A DNA stretch of 64,000 nucleotides from NCBI GenBank assembly GCA_004154925.1, contig QJNS01000708.1, positions 186,001 through 250,000 on the forward strand. Direction: 5' to 3'. The notes under the pieces are model-generated. The model was not told where the DNA came from, made no database searches, and saw nothing but the letters and a program-made list of their open reading frames with translations. This DNA comes from Monosporascus cannonballus. Taxonomy: Eukaryota > Ascomycota > Sordariomycetes > Xylariales. The translations under genes were made by a program, and so were the position numbers. Positions 1 through 12,600 of the stretch are shown piece after piece (positions within the stretch are counted from its first letter, which is position 1; each line of letters begins with the position of its first letter).

Positions 1-283
1 ATTCTTCGTCCATCGAGTCTTGGATAAATTTCAGATGGGTCTCTGCCACGGAGTATGATTCTGTGGCAGGACGGGCGCATAGGGTGTCATCGCCACCGTA
101 CAACCTGTCAAAGGGAGCGGTAAGGGCATCTTCTGTATTCTCCATGAGTTGCTGCCGGCTATAGTAGAACCAATCGTATGGCGGTCGGAGTTCCATCCCA
201 GAAGTAAATTTCGGGGGCTTTATCTTCAAGTCTCTAGAGTTCAACTCGTCGCAAAGCGCTTGCGATACGAGCTGAATAGACAT
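1..283 (-). CDS. Unrecognised protein, N-terminal part, cut by the window edge
   Basis: Reading the minus strand from the ATG at 283 gives 94 codons without a stop, open at base 1, so the gene continues outside the window. The start of the product is MSIQLVSQALCDELNSRDLK, followed by a proline/aromatic stretch (RPPYDWFYYSRQQL). Codon use looks normal and there are no RIP-type stops, unlike the sequence beginning 300 bases away. The same frame has a stop about 40 codons upstream, so the ATG at 283 is the simplest start, but a second frame is open over the first part and a spliced 5' exon is possible. I do not recognise the family. Confidence 0.45.
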   Translation of the reverse strand, partial: MSIQLVSQALCDELNSRDLKIKPPKFTSGMELRPPYDWFYYSRQQLMENTEDALTAPFDRLYGGDDTLCARPATESYSVAETHLKFIQDSMDEE

Positions 284-490
284 GTTTGAGGGCTCGGCCT
301 CCCGAGCTTTGGTGCAGTTCGTAAACTTTCAGAATCTGATTCTTAAGGCCCGTGCCAACCCTGTCGTTCAGCAAGACGCTAATGGACCTGCTAGAGCTGA
401 ATTCTCCATTGTTTTGAGTTTGGCTTTAGTCGGCTGATTTTAAAGAACGGCTTCGGCTCTAATTAGCCCTGTTGCTTACCTCATCTTGAT

Positions 491-652
491 CAGGACCCCA
501 TTTTGGAGGTTGTGGCTGCGCCTGCGGCGCAGCAGTCGTAGCCACAGCTATAGCTTTTGATCAAGAAGTATCTGTCAGGGGTCCAATATATTAGCTAAAC
601 TCCTTTAAGAATAATACCCACAAAAACAACAAAACTTCCAAAATAGGGCCTG
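491..652. repeat. Small inverted-repeat (MITE-like) element
   Basis: CAGGACCCCATTTTGGA at 491-507 is matched in inverted orientation at 636-652 (TCCAAAATAGGGCCTG), differing mainly by transitions. Between the arms lies a GC-rich hairpin (GTGGCTGCG at about 513-521 against CGTAGCCAC at about 537-545, with an inner TGCGCC/GGCGCA stem) and another GGGGTCC copy near 578. There is no coding capacity. Both ends are flanked by AT, but the exact borders are uncertain. It sits on the boundary between normal and AT-rich DNA, its left half clean and its right half mutated. Confidence 0.45.
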
Positions 653-659
653 ATAACAA

Positions 660-1507
660 ATTGTGATATTTTCGTTCCGTTTGGTACGTTTCTATATAAA
701 TTCGCAAAAATTATTAATATTAATTTTAATAATATATATTAATTATAAAACTTTTAGTATTTTAATTTACATAATTTAACGCAAAATTAAAATTTTTATT
801 TTTTAATATAATAATGGTTTTAATTAATACGAAATAAAAATTATTATAATAAAAGAATAACCTAAAATCTCGATTAAAATATATTATTATTTTTTACCCT
901 TTTTAAGCTAATATAATAATAATATAATCTTATAAGATAAAATATTAATATATAAGGCTTAAAATTATCCGTAATAAATCTCGAAATATATATATTTTTT
1001 AATTAGCTAAATACGGAAAATATATTCGAAAGTTTAAGGTAAATACCTTAAACTTTTAAGCATTTAATTTTTTTTAAAATAAAACGTTTATTTTTATTCG
1101 ATATCTTTATTAATTTTTTATTAATATAAACGTAATTAACCCATATGCCAATATTATATATACGGCTGATAACCTTATAAAAGTTTTGCGCCGTTAATTT
1201 ATTCGCTTTATATTAGGCGTTATATTTAGTAAATAAGGCCGTATTTTACAGAAAAAATAAATTAATACGGTATATAATTTAGTTTTTAAAAAACTTAATA
1301 TTTTTTTATTATTAAGATAAACTTTAAAAAATCTTTAATTATTTAAGCCTTTTTATTAATAACCGGTTTAATTATTATTTAAATTGTATTATTAATAAAG
1401 TTGATAAAAAAATAACGAATTTCTGTATTAATAGTTTTATATTTTATATTTATCTTAATATCCGCGAATACGAAAAGACTTAATTTAAAGATATTTAACC
1501 GTATAAC
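660..1507. other. Old AT-rich layer left of element C, no feature resolved
   Basis: Heavily mutated DNA into which element C inserted (the TSD ATAAC is at 1503-1507 and 15363-15367). Joined to 15368 onward it would be one older element, but no domain could be recognised in any frame. Confidence 0.5.
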
Positions 1508-1877
1508 TGTAACGAGCTATGCGGTTTAACCAACTATTAAACCTTAAGTCGACGGGTTTATGTTGGCAGAAGTATCGTAAAAATCTGAGCAATAGATATA
1601 GTAACGTATTACGTTTCGTAATACCAAAGGTGCCTTGGGTAACAATATTATATTATAAGCTGAAATTATTTAAATTATAGAATTAATAAGCGTATATATC
1701 TTTATGAGTTAATTGGATCTTTATTAAATCTTGATATTATTATAAATCTAATACTACTTGGATTTGGTTGGTTCTGTATGAATTCGTTTGAATTTTGATA
1801 TTAAGAGAGATCCAAATTACGTAATTTCTTTGTGGGTCCGACCGTTTTTATGGCCGCTTTTGGGCTGGGTCGTAATA
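1508..1877 (-). repeat. 3' LTR of element C
   Basis: 370 bp. It matches 14991-15362 through the block that starts with the GCGGTTTAACCA region and ends in GGGCTGGGTCGTAATA. It shares its first 100 or so bases with the LTRs of D and E and with the solo LTR at 31389-31773, placing C in the same family as D and E. Confidence 0.88.
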
Positions 1878-1935
1878 CGATTTCCTTTTTCCTAAGATCT
1901 TTGCTTTTAAAGATTTTTTTTCCTGGTGAGTTATT

Positions 1936-2118
1936 TTTTTTACTATAGTAGGTCGTATTATTAATTATAAGCCTCGTAGTCGTTCTAATCAAAGAGAAAA
2001 CCTAGATTTTCTGGCTGCTTATATTATTAAATTCGGGTTTAAAGTTATGTCGTATACGTTTTGTTTCGAAAATGGTACCAAATATTAAATATTTAAAGAA
2101 ATTCGTCGTTATAGCAAA
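1936..2118 (+). pseudogene. Antisense zinc-cluster-like ORF of element C, 5' part
   Basis: This lies between pol and the 3' LTR of C, on the strand opposite gag-pol. The open plus frame encodes a basic stretch and then S-Y-T-F-C-F-E-N-G-T-K-Y at about 2049-2084. If Tyr stands for mutated Cys (TGT to TAT), this is C-x2-C-x6-C, the first half of a Zn2Cys6-like cluster. The frame then runs into the TATAT target site, is interrupted by element A, and resumes at 9269 without loss of phase. Confidence 0.55.
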
Positions 2119-2123
2119 TATAT

Positions 2124-2550
2124 TGTTACGTTCAGAAGGGACTCCACTAGGCCCAAAGGAGGCCCAGGAAGTTGGAGATGCTCGGGATCTCCACCTTCTA
2201 TCGGATAAACCTCGGATCTTTATTAATTTCCAGAGATATCAGGAAATTCGTAAACGATAAATATTATGGTTTTTCGAAATCCCCAGAAATTATAAAAGAT
2301 ATAAAAAATAAAAAAAATATATAAGGTTTAGGTTTTTTATATAAATAATTATTTATTTAATTTTTCGTTGCTTAATTATTAATTTAAGTTCTTAATTAAA
2401 AATAATTATATTATTTTTTAATTAAAAACAAATATTTTAAAATCTTTTTAACGAATATATTAAATTATTTTTTGCCTTATTATTATTTGCAAATTAAAAT
2501 CTTTTTGGGATATTATTTATATTTCCAAGTAAATATATAATAAGATTATA
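2124..2550 (+). repeat. 5' LTR of element A
   Basis: It starts TGTTACGTTCAGAAGGGACT. The first 130 bases are unusually well preserved against the rest of the element. It matches 8833-9263, 47410-47840 and the reverse complements at 38072-38501 and 44833-45261. Confidence 0.9.
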
Positions 2551-5500
2551 GTTTGATAATTTTTTAATTAATAACCGATAAATAATTTACCGCTTAATTA
2601 AAGTATAAGTTTTTTTGAATTTAATATAAATAATAATATAAGATAATATTTAAAAAATAAATAATATATATAATTCCCGTTATTAATTAAAAAACGTCAT
2701 TAATAAAATTTAACGATTTATTTTTTATTAAAAAAGTTTTTTAATTAATTAATAATATAATATTTTTTATTATTCGATTTTAAGGAAACCTGTTATTTTC
2801 GTAACCCAAATAATAATTTACTTTAATTTTTAAAAATATTATTAAAATTTAAGGAAAAAAATCGGAAACAAAAATAACTAAAAAAAGATTAAAGAAAAAT
2901 ATGGGGCCGAAAGCTAAAAAAAAACTTATTGTAAAAAAGAAATTAAATGCCTTAATAATAGAAATCCGAATTTTAAAAAAAAAGAATATTTGGTTTACAA
3001 AAAAAAATTAGTTTTTTTTTTAGTTTAACTCTTTTAAAAGGCGAAGCCAAGGGGCCGGTTACCGACCCTTTTTGCTGGACCTAAGGCGAACGCAAAAAAA
3101 AAACTTTAACCTTATTATTATTCGGCATAATTCGGATACGGGAAAAAATTATTTTACCTTTTAGTTATTATGGAATACTAGATATTAAGGGTTATAAGTA
3201 AATTTTTTTAAGCTTTATAACGGATCAAAAAACCTTAATAAATTTTTGGTTTAAATAAAATTTTACCTTAAGTTTTATAGGAATTTTTTGCCGGAAAAAT
3301 ATTAAGAAATAATGGTTATTTTTTAATTATTAATCGGATAAATTCGTTAATAATTTCAATTTATTTTAACGGATTATCTTAAAAAATACTTAAAGGAATT
3401 TTCGGATTTTATTAATTATATTTTTAGTAATTACGAAAGTTTTTAAAAAAAAATATATTTTATTCGGTAATTCCGATAAGGAATAAAACGTTATTAAGTC
3501 ATTTTATTTTTTTTATCAAATTAAATTATTATCCGAATATATAATAAAATTTAATCGTTTAACCGTTATTTCGAATTTATTAAAAAACGTATTATTTTAT
3601 TTTTATTATAATAGTTTAAAATTTTAAATTAAAAATAAATTATATATAAAATATATAAATAATATTATTATTGTTAACCGATAAACTTTTAATCGGTATT
3701 TTAAAAAAAAACCGATAAATAAAATAATAATAAAAACTTTAATAACTAAATTAAAAAGGATAAAGGTAAACTTTAAAAGGAAATAAGTTTTATTTCGAAA
3801 AAGCCTAAGAAAAATAAATTTAAAATAAAATGTTTTAATTATGGCAAAACAAACATTTTAAAAATAAATATTGTTTTTTTACTAAAAGAAATTCCAAAAA
3901 GAAATTCTTTAATCTCAAAAAAAAAGTTAAAACAATTAAATAAAAAACCGATAATAAGGTAAAAAAGGAAGAAAAAAAAGTTAGCTCGATTTTTTTTTAG
4001 CCAAAATTTATTATTACCATAATTATTTAAATTTAGAATAATAATTTAACATACGAAAATTATTTTATTTGCGAGGATTTTGAAGTTAAAGCTTATTAAT
4101 ATTATTCCGGATAAACGATTTTTAAAATAATTATAAAATTAAGATATTAATATCATTTTAATTTTTAAAAGTATAAGATATATATAAAGGATAATTAATT
4201 TCGATTAAATATTAATAATTACGGATAATTATTTTTAAAATTTTATAAGTTTTTAAAATATATTATTTATAAAAAAATATTATCGATAAACTTTTACGAT
4301 TTATTATATTTTATTATTTATTATTAAAACAATTATTTTATTTATTTTAAAGTTAAAAATATAATAATTTTTAACCCGGATAAAATAATAAAACTTTTAC
4401 CGAATTAAATAATAAATACCGATATATTAAAGTTTCCCGATAACCAAAATACCTTAGCTTTTATTATTTATATCTTAAATTAAAACGGAATTAAAAGGTT
4501 ATATTATAAGGATATTTATGTTATTTTTTGATATTTTATATTTAATATAAGTTCTTAAATATGGGAATATTTTTTTCGGAAATTTATTTTTTTAATTTTA
4601 TAATTCGGGAAATACGGAATAAAAAGGTAAATTAAAAAAAGAATTAAATTTTAAAGTTTTAATGTAAATACGATAAGAAAAGATAGTTCCGGTATAAAAA
4701 CGAATAATATATTAAATATATTATTAAAAGAATTTGCAAATAAAAATTTATTTAAATTAAAAACTATTAAAAATTAAAAAATTATAAAGGCTTTTGAAAA
4801 TAAGGTATTAAAAAGCCTTAATCAATAAGACCTTATATGAGATAATAAAAGGAATACGTTACTAAATTAAGATTTTTTTTCGATATAAAAATAAAATACT
4901 TAAAGTCATAATTAATTCCGGAGCAGAAAATAATTTTATTTTTTCTGTAATAACGGAAAAATATGAAATTTCTTAAAAATATAAGTTAAAATTTTATAAA
5001 TTACGTATAATAAATGGTAACCTATTTATTTATAAAAATAAACGAATTTTTCGAAAAACGGAAAAATTTCTAATATAAATTTAAAAATATTAAAAACGCA
5101 TTTTATTAAATATTATTAATATTTTTAGATACGATATTATTTTAGGAATACCTTAGTTTTATTTTAATAATTTACGGATTAATTAAAAAAATAAATATGT
5201 TTCTGGAATAAGATATTAAATAAAAATAATTGAAAAATTTGTTATGTTATTAAGGAAATACGGGGTCTTAATTAGATTTTTATGGTACCTCCGGAATATC
5301 AAAAATTTAAGAAATTATTTAAAAATAAAGAAAATTACGAATTACCGTTATACGGTTAATGGGATTACCGGATATTTATTAAAAAAAAGCATTATCCTAA
5401 ATTTCATAAAATTTATTACATAAATTTAAAAAAGTTAAAAATTTTATAAAAAAATATATAATTAAATTTGAAAAAAAATATATTTAACTTTTTAATTCCT

Positions 5501-8500
5501 TTATTAAATATCTAATTTTTATAATATTAAAAATTAAAGATAACAAATAAAGGATTAATAAAAACAAAAACCTTATTTATTAAAAAATAATTAATTATAA
5601 ATAATTAAATAATATTACGATTAAAAACGAATATTTTTTAATTTTTATAAATATCTTAAAGAAAAATACCAATAAAGTTAAAGAATTTACGGCACTTCAT
5701 TTTCGTAATAATTATTATCGTATTAAAATAATTAAAAAAGAAAAATGGAAAATGCTATTTAAGATAATATATAGATTTTACGAATATAAAATAATACCTA
5801 TAGGATTTATTAACGTTTCCGTTAATTTCCAAAATTTGGTAATAATTATTTTCCGATAATTTTTAGATAAATTTATATTTATTTATCTTAATAATATTTA
5901 TATTTATTCGGAAAATTTAAAAAAATATAAAAAATATATTGTTTAAATATTTAAAACTTTAGATAAAATCAATATTTAAATTAACTTTATTAAAAAATAT
6001 ATAATATATTTAAAAATTAAATTTTTTGGGATTTATTTTTATATTAAAACAAATTTAAATTTAATGTTTTAAATTAAAAGTAATTAAGGATTAACTTATT
6101 TTTAATAAGGTAATCGTTATAAATATTCGATAGATTTTAAGATTTACGGGTTACGTACGTAATTTAATTAAAGGATATAAAGATATAATTAAGCTTTTAA
6201 CGAAATTTATTATTAAAGAATATATTAAAAAGAAATTCGAATTTCCAAAAAAAATAAAAAAAATGTTCCGGGAATTAAAAAAAATATTTATTAACGGATT
6301 TATTGTAAAGATACCAAATTTAAATAAAACGAAACGATTAAAAATAAATATTTTAAAATATGCTTTAAACGTAATTTAGAATAATAAAAAAATAACGGCA
6401 AATAATATTTAATGACATATTATTTTAAAATATTCCGAAATATAGAATTTAAATATTAAATTTACGATAAAAAACTTTTAATAATTATTTATATTTTTAA
6501 GGAATAAAATTTTTTTTAACGAAATAAAAAGATTTTCAATATTTATTTTAATTATAAAAGTTTTACGCGATTTATAAAAGCTTAAAAGTTAAATAAACGA
6601 TATAAAAAATAATAGATCTTTTTATTTAAATCTAATTTTAAAATATATTATATTAAAGGAAAAAAATATTTAAATAAATATTTTTAATTACAAAAAAGAT
6701 TACGATTTCAAAATTCCCAAAAAATATATAAATATTATAATATAATAAGGATAAAATTATATATTTATATAAAATAATAAAAAAATTAATTACCGAATTT
6801 TTAATACGGTTCCGGAATTTTTATAATATATAAAAATAACTTAAAAATCAATTATTATATTATAGCAAAATTTATATTTTTAAGGATTAATAAAACTAAT
6901 TTATAAAAGAATTCTATAAGAACTTGTTATATGGATATTAAGAAATTTTTAAAATTACCTAACGGCTATAAGAAAAATATAATTTCCTTAAATTACGTCA
7001 TATAATTAAAATAATTATCAAAAATTATAACGTTTGTAATAAGGTTAAGGCAATATGTTATAAGCCTTACGGGTTATTATAATTTACTAATATTTCTAAT
7101 AAAACATAAAATATTATAATTTAGGATTTTATTATTAATTTATTTGTATTTAAAACCTTAATTATTGGAATCGAATACGACGGAATATGGGTAATTATTA
7201 ATAGATTTATTAAATATAAATACTTTTTATCTTTTAAAAGAAATATAACGGCAAAATAATTGGCTTATATTTTTATTAAATAATACCTTAACAAATATAA
7301 AATATTTAAAAAAATCGTTTTAAACTTAAATACGTTATTTATTTTAAAGTTTGACATTAATTTTTTTAAATAAATTAATATTAAATTTAAATTCTTAATA
7401 ATATATTATTTTTAAACGGATAATTAAACCGAAAACTTAAATTAAATTTTAAAATAATATTTGCGAAATTACGTTAATTATTAATAAGATAATTAAGTAA
7501 AATTTTATTATTAATATAATTTGCTTATAATATATTAATTAATAAAAATATAAACGTATTTTTTTATATAATTATATACGGATATAATATAAAAATAAAA
7601 TAATTTAAATAATTATTTAATAAAATATTAAAAATTATTATAATTATTTTAAAAATAAAAATATTAATTATAAAAATTAAAACGATTTAAATCCGTTTTT
7701 AAAATGAATTATGATTTTTTTAATAATGGATAATTTAATATTATAATAAAAAAATTAAAGGATTAATTTTAACGAAAAAAAATGAAATTTATTTATTATG
7801 CCAAAAATAAAACGTAATTTTGAATATTTTATAAATTAAAATAAAAAGAATTAAATAATAAGCTTAATTTCAAAAAGTTTAAACTATTTAAAATTAACGA
7901 AATTATTTCCAAAATTAATTATAAATTATTATTATTTAAAAACAAAAGAATATATCTTATTTTCTATATTTTGTTACTTAAATTAATATTTAAAAACGTT
8001 TCGTTAAAAATAAATTTAAAATTCGAAAACGATTTTGACAAATACGAAATTAAACGAATACTAAATTCCAAAATAATTAAAAGTAAAATCTAATATTTAG
8101 TTAAATAAAAAAAATACTTATATAAAGAAAATACGTAAAAATTATTTAATTATTTAACGAATATAATAAATTTGGTTAAAACGTTTTATCGCAAAATCCT
8201 AACCGACCATTTTTAGTACGGCTAAGGTTATAAGCAATAACGGTTTCCCATTTAAATTAACTTTTATAACATTTTAATCGAAAAAAGTAAATACTTTTAT
8301 TAATGTATTTAGCTTTAAAGCAAATTATGCTTATTTTTTTTACCAACTTTTTCCGTATTTAATTTTTTTTCGTTTTTCCAATTTATTTATATTTTTAAAC
8401 CCCCTTTAAATAAATAGCACCCTTTTGGAATATAATGATTCAAATTAATAATCTAATTAAAAAATATAATTAAATATTTTTTTCGGTTTATCCGGAATTT

Positions 8501-8832
8501 TTCGGCCCGGATATTTTTAAATAATAAAAGCGAAACATAATTCCTATCGCAAAATTAAATATTAGCCGTCAAATAATTTTAATAGTTTTTTCAACTTTTT
8601 AATATTTTGTAAAAAAGCTTTTTTTCGAAATCACGCATATACGGCATAACTTCGAAACTAAATTAAAAAATCGATTTAATTAATTCGTAACAACTTTTAA
8701 TAAAAGATTTAATACGTTTTCGAAATTTGTCCGATATGGCCAAATATAATATTATAACGCAAAAAAGGAAAAAAAGTTAAGGATTTACTTTTTTTATCTT
8801 TGGGGATAAAAATCCTGGAAAAGAAAAAATAA
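2551..8832 (+). pseudogene. gag-pol remnant of element A
   Basis: This is the internal region between the LTRs. Gag (zinc knuckle near 3830), protease, reverse transcriptase, RNase H, integrase and chromodomain remnants are recognisable only as short conserved islands in shifting frames. Catalytic Asp codons of the reverse transcriptase have become Asn through G to A change, and Gln codons have become stops. The CCHC knuckle has also lost one base, so the His-containing half reads in another frame. No open frame longer than about 90 codons survives. Confidence 0.85.
8199..8720 (-). pseudogene. Antisense zinc-cluster-like ORF of element A
   Basis: On the minus strand, between the chromodomain end of pol and the 3' LTR, one frame reads Y-M-R-D-F-E-K-K-L-F-Y, then eight residues, Y-x2-Y-x7-C. 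Replacing RIP-type Tyr by Cys gives the same spacing as in element F (C-x2-C-x6-C-x8-C-x2-C-x7-C), with one position now Asp. It ends at the TAG at 8199-8201, after a motif resembling K-P-L-L-x3-L-A-V-L-K that is shared with elements B and F, and it overlaps the 3' end of the chromodomain coding strand. Confidence 0.6.
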
Positions 8833-9263
8833 TATTACATTTAAAAGGGATTCTATTAGGCCCAAAAAAGGCCTAAAAAGTTGGAAACGTTCGGGATCTC
8901 TACTTTTTATCAGATAAACCTCGGGTCTTTATCAATCTCCAAAGATATTAGGAGATTCGTAAACAACAGATACCATGGTTTTTTAAGATCTCCAGAAACC
9001 ATAAAAAACATAAAGGATAAAAAAGATATATAAGGTTTAGGTCTTTTATATAAATAATTACTTACTTAATTTTTCGTTTTTTAATTATTAATCTAAGCTT
9101 TTAACCAAAGGTAATTATACCGTTCTTTAATTAAGAAAAAAATACCTTAAAATCTCCTTAACGAATATACTAAATCATTTTTCGCCTTATTATTACTTAC
9201 AAATCAAAACCCTTTTCGGATACTGCTCATACCTCCAGGTGGATGTATGACAGGTTCGTTACA
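8833..9263 (+). repeat. 3' LTR of element A
   Basis: 431 bp, starting TATTACATTT (from TGTTACGTTC) and ending GGTTCGTTACA. It is more mutated at its start and cleaner at its end than the 5' copy. Confidence 0.9.
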
Positions 9264-9268
9264 TATAT

Positions 9269-9695
9269 TAAGAATTGTCGCCGTTACGATAATTCTGGCA
9301 TTCCGGTCGAATCCTTATATCGTATTAAGAAGGAAAAAATTTATTTAGATTATGAAAAAGTTATTGCTAAAAAGATATTTTTACGCTTTTAGCAAGAATT
9401 AAAAGAAAATTTGATACGTAAATAACGTGATATCGACGAGACCATTAATTGTTTTCTTTGTTTTCGTTATTAAAAGAAATTTTTTTACGTTAAGGAAATT
9501 AAAATTGTTAATTGCGGCCTTTAGTTAATGGATAAGCTGGATAAATAAAAGCGTACGGAGGTCGAGGTTCTGCTTTTTATGCCATTTTTTGCTTCCCTTA
9601 ATTGGTCTATTTTTAAGGACTTTAACTAAGGGGCTTTCCTTGGTGATTCCGTTGCCGTTGGTAAAAGTTCTTTAATAAACGCTAGGCGCCAATAA
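9269..9695 (+). pseudogene. Antisense zinc-cluster-like ORF of element C, 3' part
   Basis: This continues the reading frame broken by element A: after K-Y-I it reads K-N-C-R-R-Y-D-N, a second C-x2-C-like pair, then a long Lys/Glu/Arg/Leu-rich segment likely to form a coiled coil. The C-terminal part contains L-N-W-S-I-F-K-D-F-N and G-K-S-S, ending R-R-Q-stop at 9693-9695. D and E end with a similar D-W..F and G-K..R-R tail, which supports homology. Several TAG/TAA stops stand at likely Gln positions. Confidence 0.55.
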
Positions 9696-9699
9696 GATT

Positions 9700-12600
9700 C
9701 TTAGCGAGTTCCCAGGTATTTTCGAAATTTAGATATTTTTTTCACTTGATTAGGTATTGGGTAAATCCGTTTTGTTTTCGTATGTCGAAAACTTTTTCTA
9801 TTTTATATACTTATTCGTTTTTTATTTTTATATCTTTTTGTATTATATGTACTTTAATTATATTTGCTGCTAACTTAAATAAGGAAATATAAAAAATTGG
9901 ATAAAATTTAACTTTTAGTAGAAATTTTAATTAGTAATTATTTTCTGAGATTTTCTTAATAATTTTATATGGGCCGATATATTTAAAATCGATCTTTTTG
10001 CTAGGTTATTTTGTTTAAATGTTTTTTATGGCGAGGAAAATTATTTTCCCTTTTTCGAAGGTTAATTTTTTCAATTTTTTCTGGTTGTAATATTTGCTTA
10101 TTTGGTTGCGTACGAATTCCAGTTTTGTCTTTATTTTTTGATATAATTGTCGTAATTATTTTGACGTAAAGATTGTTTTAATATTAATTAAACCGTTATT
10201 ACGTATTTCCTTATAAATTTTTAAAATAAAACCAAAATTTACGTTCGCAAATATTATTTTGATATTTTTGTAATAACTGGTATTATAAGTTAATTATGCG
10301 ATTAGTAATTTTTTAATCCAATTACTTTGTTTATAATTAATATAATATCGTATGTAAGTTTTTAAAATTTAATTTATTTATTTTATTTATTTATTTGTTT
10401 ATAGTTTAAATATCTTAAATAATTTATGGTTTAAGTTAATTCATATTATAGGATTTTGCTAAAATTTGAATACAAATATTAATTCTTTATTTAATATAAT
10501 TCTTATTAATAATCCGTATACATTAAAAATATGTATAAAGAAAATATATATTAATTGTTCGGCGTTTATATCTTTATAATATGGTAAAAAGAGGAAAATT
10601 TTGTAAATGGATCGACGATTACAAAAATGCTATCGTAATATATTTCCGTAATTAAATTTTTTGATATAGGAAATTTAATAATAAAATTAAATATAATTAA
10701 ATACTATGGTCGCTTTATAACCAATAATAACTATAGTTTTCCGTATAACTTATATTATGAAATTTTTGCTTTGCCGCAAATATTATATTGCCGTATAATT
10801 TTTTATATTATTAATTTTATTCTAAAAAAGGAATATGTATGTCGAAATCTTTTTCAGGTTTTGTAAATCTTTAAATATTTATATAATTAATATTCGTATA
10901 TTTTTCGTATTAAATTTTTCCGGTATATTTTTGGAATATATATTTTGTCCGTTTTTTGGTTTTCTAGGAGATTATTATTATATTGTTAAATTTTCTGGTG
11001 CATATCGCAAAGTACTGTCCGAATTATCGTAATTTATCGTAAGCGTAAGTATTTTTTTATAATAATATTAAAAATTATATGGCTAATTTTAATTAATTTT
11101 TTTAAGGTCTGGTCGTTTACTTAAAATATTTATTTTGCCGTTTTTTGATTTTTTTTTGTAAATAATGACAAAGTCGAAATTCGCTAATTTTCCTTCGTAT
11201 TTTAATTATTGTTTTGTAGGTTTTCTAATTATGGTAAATCGGGTAAAATTTTAATAATCCGTATAAACTTTAATTTGGTATAAATTTCCCTTTAGCAAAT
11301 ACCTAAATTCTCGAAATGCCATAATAATAACTATAAATTCCTTATCTAGAATGCCGTAATGGAATTCGGCTTTTTTAATTTATACGAAAAAAATGTAATA
11401 AGATATAATTTACTTTAGTTATTTCGTTATCCGATTATTACGCTTAATACGTAATCCGAAATATCGGGTTTTAATTTTACGGGGCGGTTTAAATTGTACA
11501 TAATTAGTACTGGTTTATTGGTAATTATATCCTTAATATTTTAAAATGCTTTTTCCGTATTTGGCATTTATTTAATTTTTTTTCGTAAAATTCGTTAAGG
11601 GTATAATTATTCTGCTAAAGTTTCGAATAAATTTCTTATTATAATTAGCGAATCCAAAGAATGCCTATATTTTTTTGCTTATCGTTAACGTCTGCCATTT
11701 TATAACTGTAATAAATTTCTTAGAGTTTATCCTGATATATCTTAAAGTAATAATATGTCCCAGATATTCCACTTCCTGTATATGAAATTGACTTTTTTTT
11801 ACGTTAATAAGTAATTTTATATTTTGTAAAATTTGAAGAACTTTATGAATATATCTTATATATATTTTTTCTGTTTTTAAGAAAATGAGAATGTCGTCGA
11901 GATAGCAAATAACGAAAATATCGAGGTGTTTTCGTAATACGTAATTAATTATTTGTTAAAAGGTTATTAGTACGTTCATAAATCCTATTAATTTGACCAA
12001 ATACTTAAATAATCTGTATTTCGTCCTAAAAGTTATTTTTTATTCGCATCCTTTTTTGATCTTAATAAGGTTATATCCATTTTTGAAATCGAATATTATG
12101 AATTATTTAGTTCCGTAAAGTTAATTTTTTATTTCCGTAATTAAGGGTAATGGTATTCGATTTTTAATAATAATATCGTTTAATTATCGATAGTTAATTA
12201 TAAATTACAATTTTTCATTTTTTTTAGGTACGAAAAATATAGGGTATCTTATTACTGATTTCGAAAATCGAATTTATTTCTTTTTTAACCGATTTTCCAG
12301 ATATTTTTTAAAAATGCGTAATTTATTTTTATTAAGATTGTAAATGGAGTAAAACTTCGTCGAAAATCCTTTTTTAAGAAATATCTTATAATTTTATTCG
12401 TTATATGTTAATAATTTTATATCGAATTTGTTTTTAAAAAGCTATTCGTATTTGTGGTATTATGGTAATATATTAATTAAATTTTCTAATTCCTTAAATT
12501 AGTATTCTTGCTGTTCCAAATCGTTATTTAATTAGTTTAGTTTCGTTTTAATAGTAATAATCATATGTCGTATTTTTTTAATGCCTATTTCTTTCATGTT

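Larger units (their letters stand above)
2124..9263 (+). mobile_element. Ty3/gypsy chromodomain retrotransposon A (family 1), RIP-inactivated
   Basis: A 7,140-bp element with LTRs at 2124-2550 and 8833-9263 and a perfect TSD, TATAT, at 2119-2123 and 9264-9268. In order on the plus strand: a gag CCHC zinc knuckle at about 3830-3873; an aspartic protease site (I-N-S-G-A-E, from D-S-G-A) at about 4902-4940; reverse transcriptase with FGFINAPVNFQ and Y-L-N-N (from YLDD) at about 5,740-5,913; RNase H and integrase remnants (HHCC region near 6950-7080); and a chromodomain-like end at about 8040-8190. This order (RT before integrase) is Ty3/gypsy, and the terminal chromodomain places it with the chromoviruses. 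Frameshifts and stops are dense. It is nested in element C. Confidence 0.92.

Noticed and set aside
2072..2260. 62-codon plus frame over the family 1 LTR as a gene
   Set aside because: It lies in the LTR of element A and recurs in the other LTR copies; it is terminal-repeat sequence, not a coding gene.
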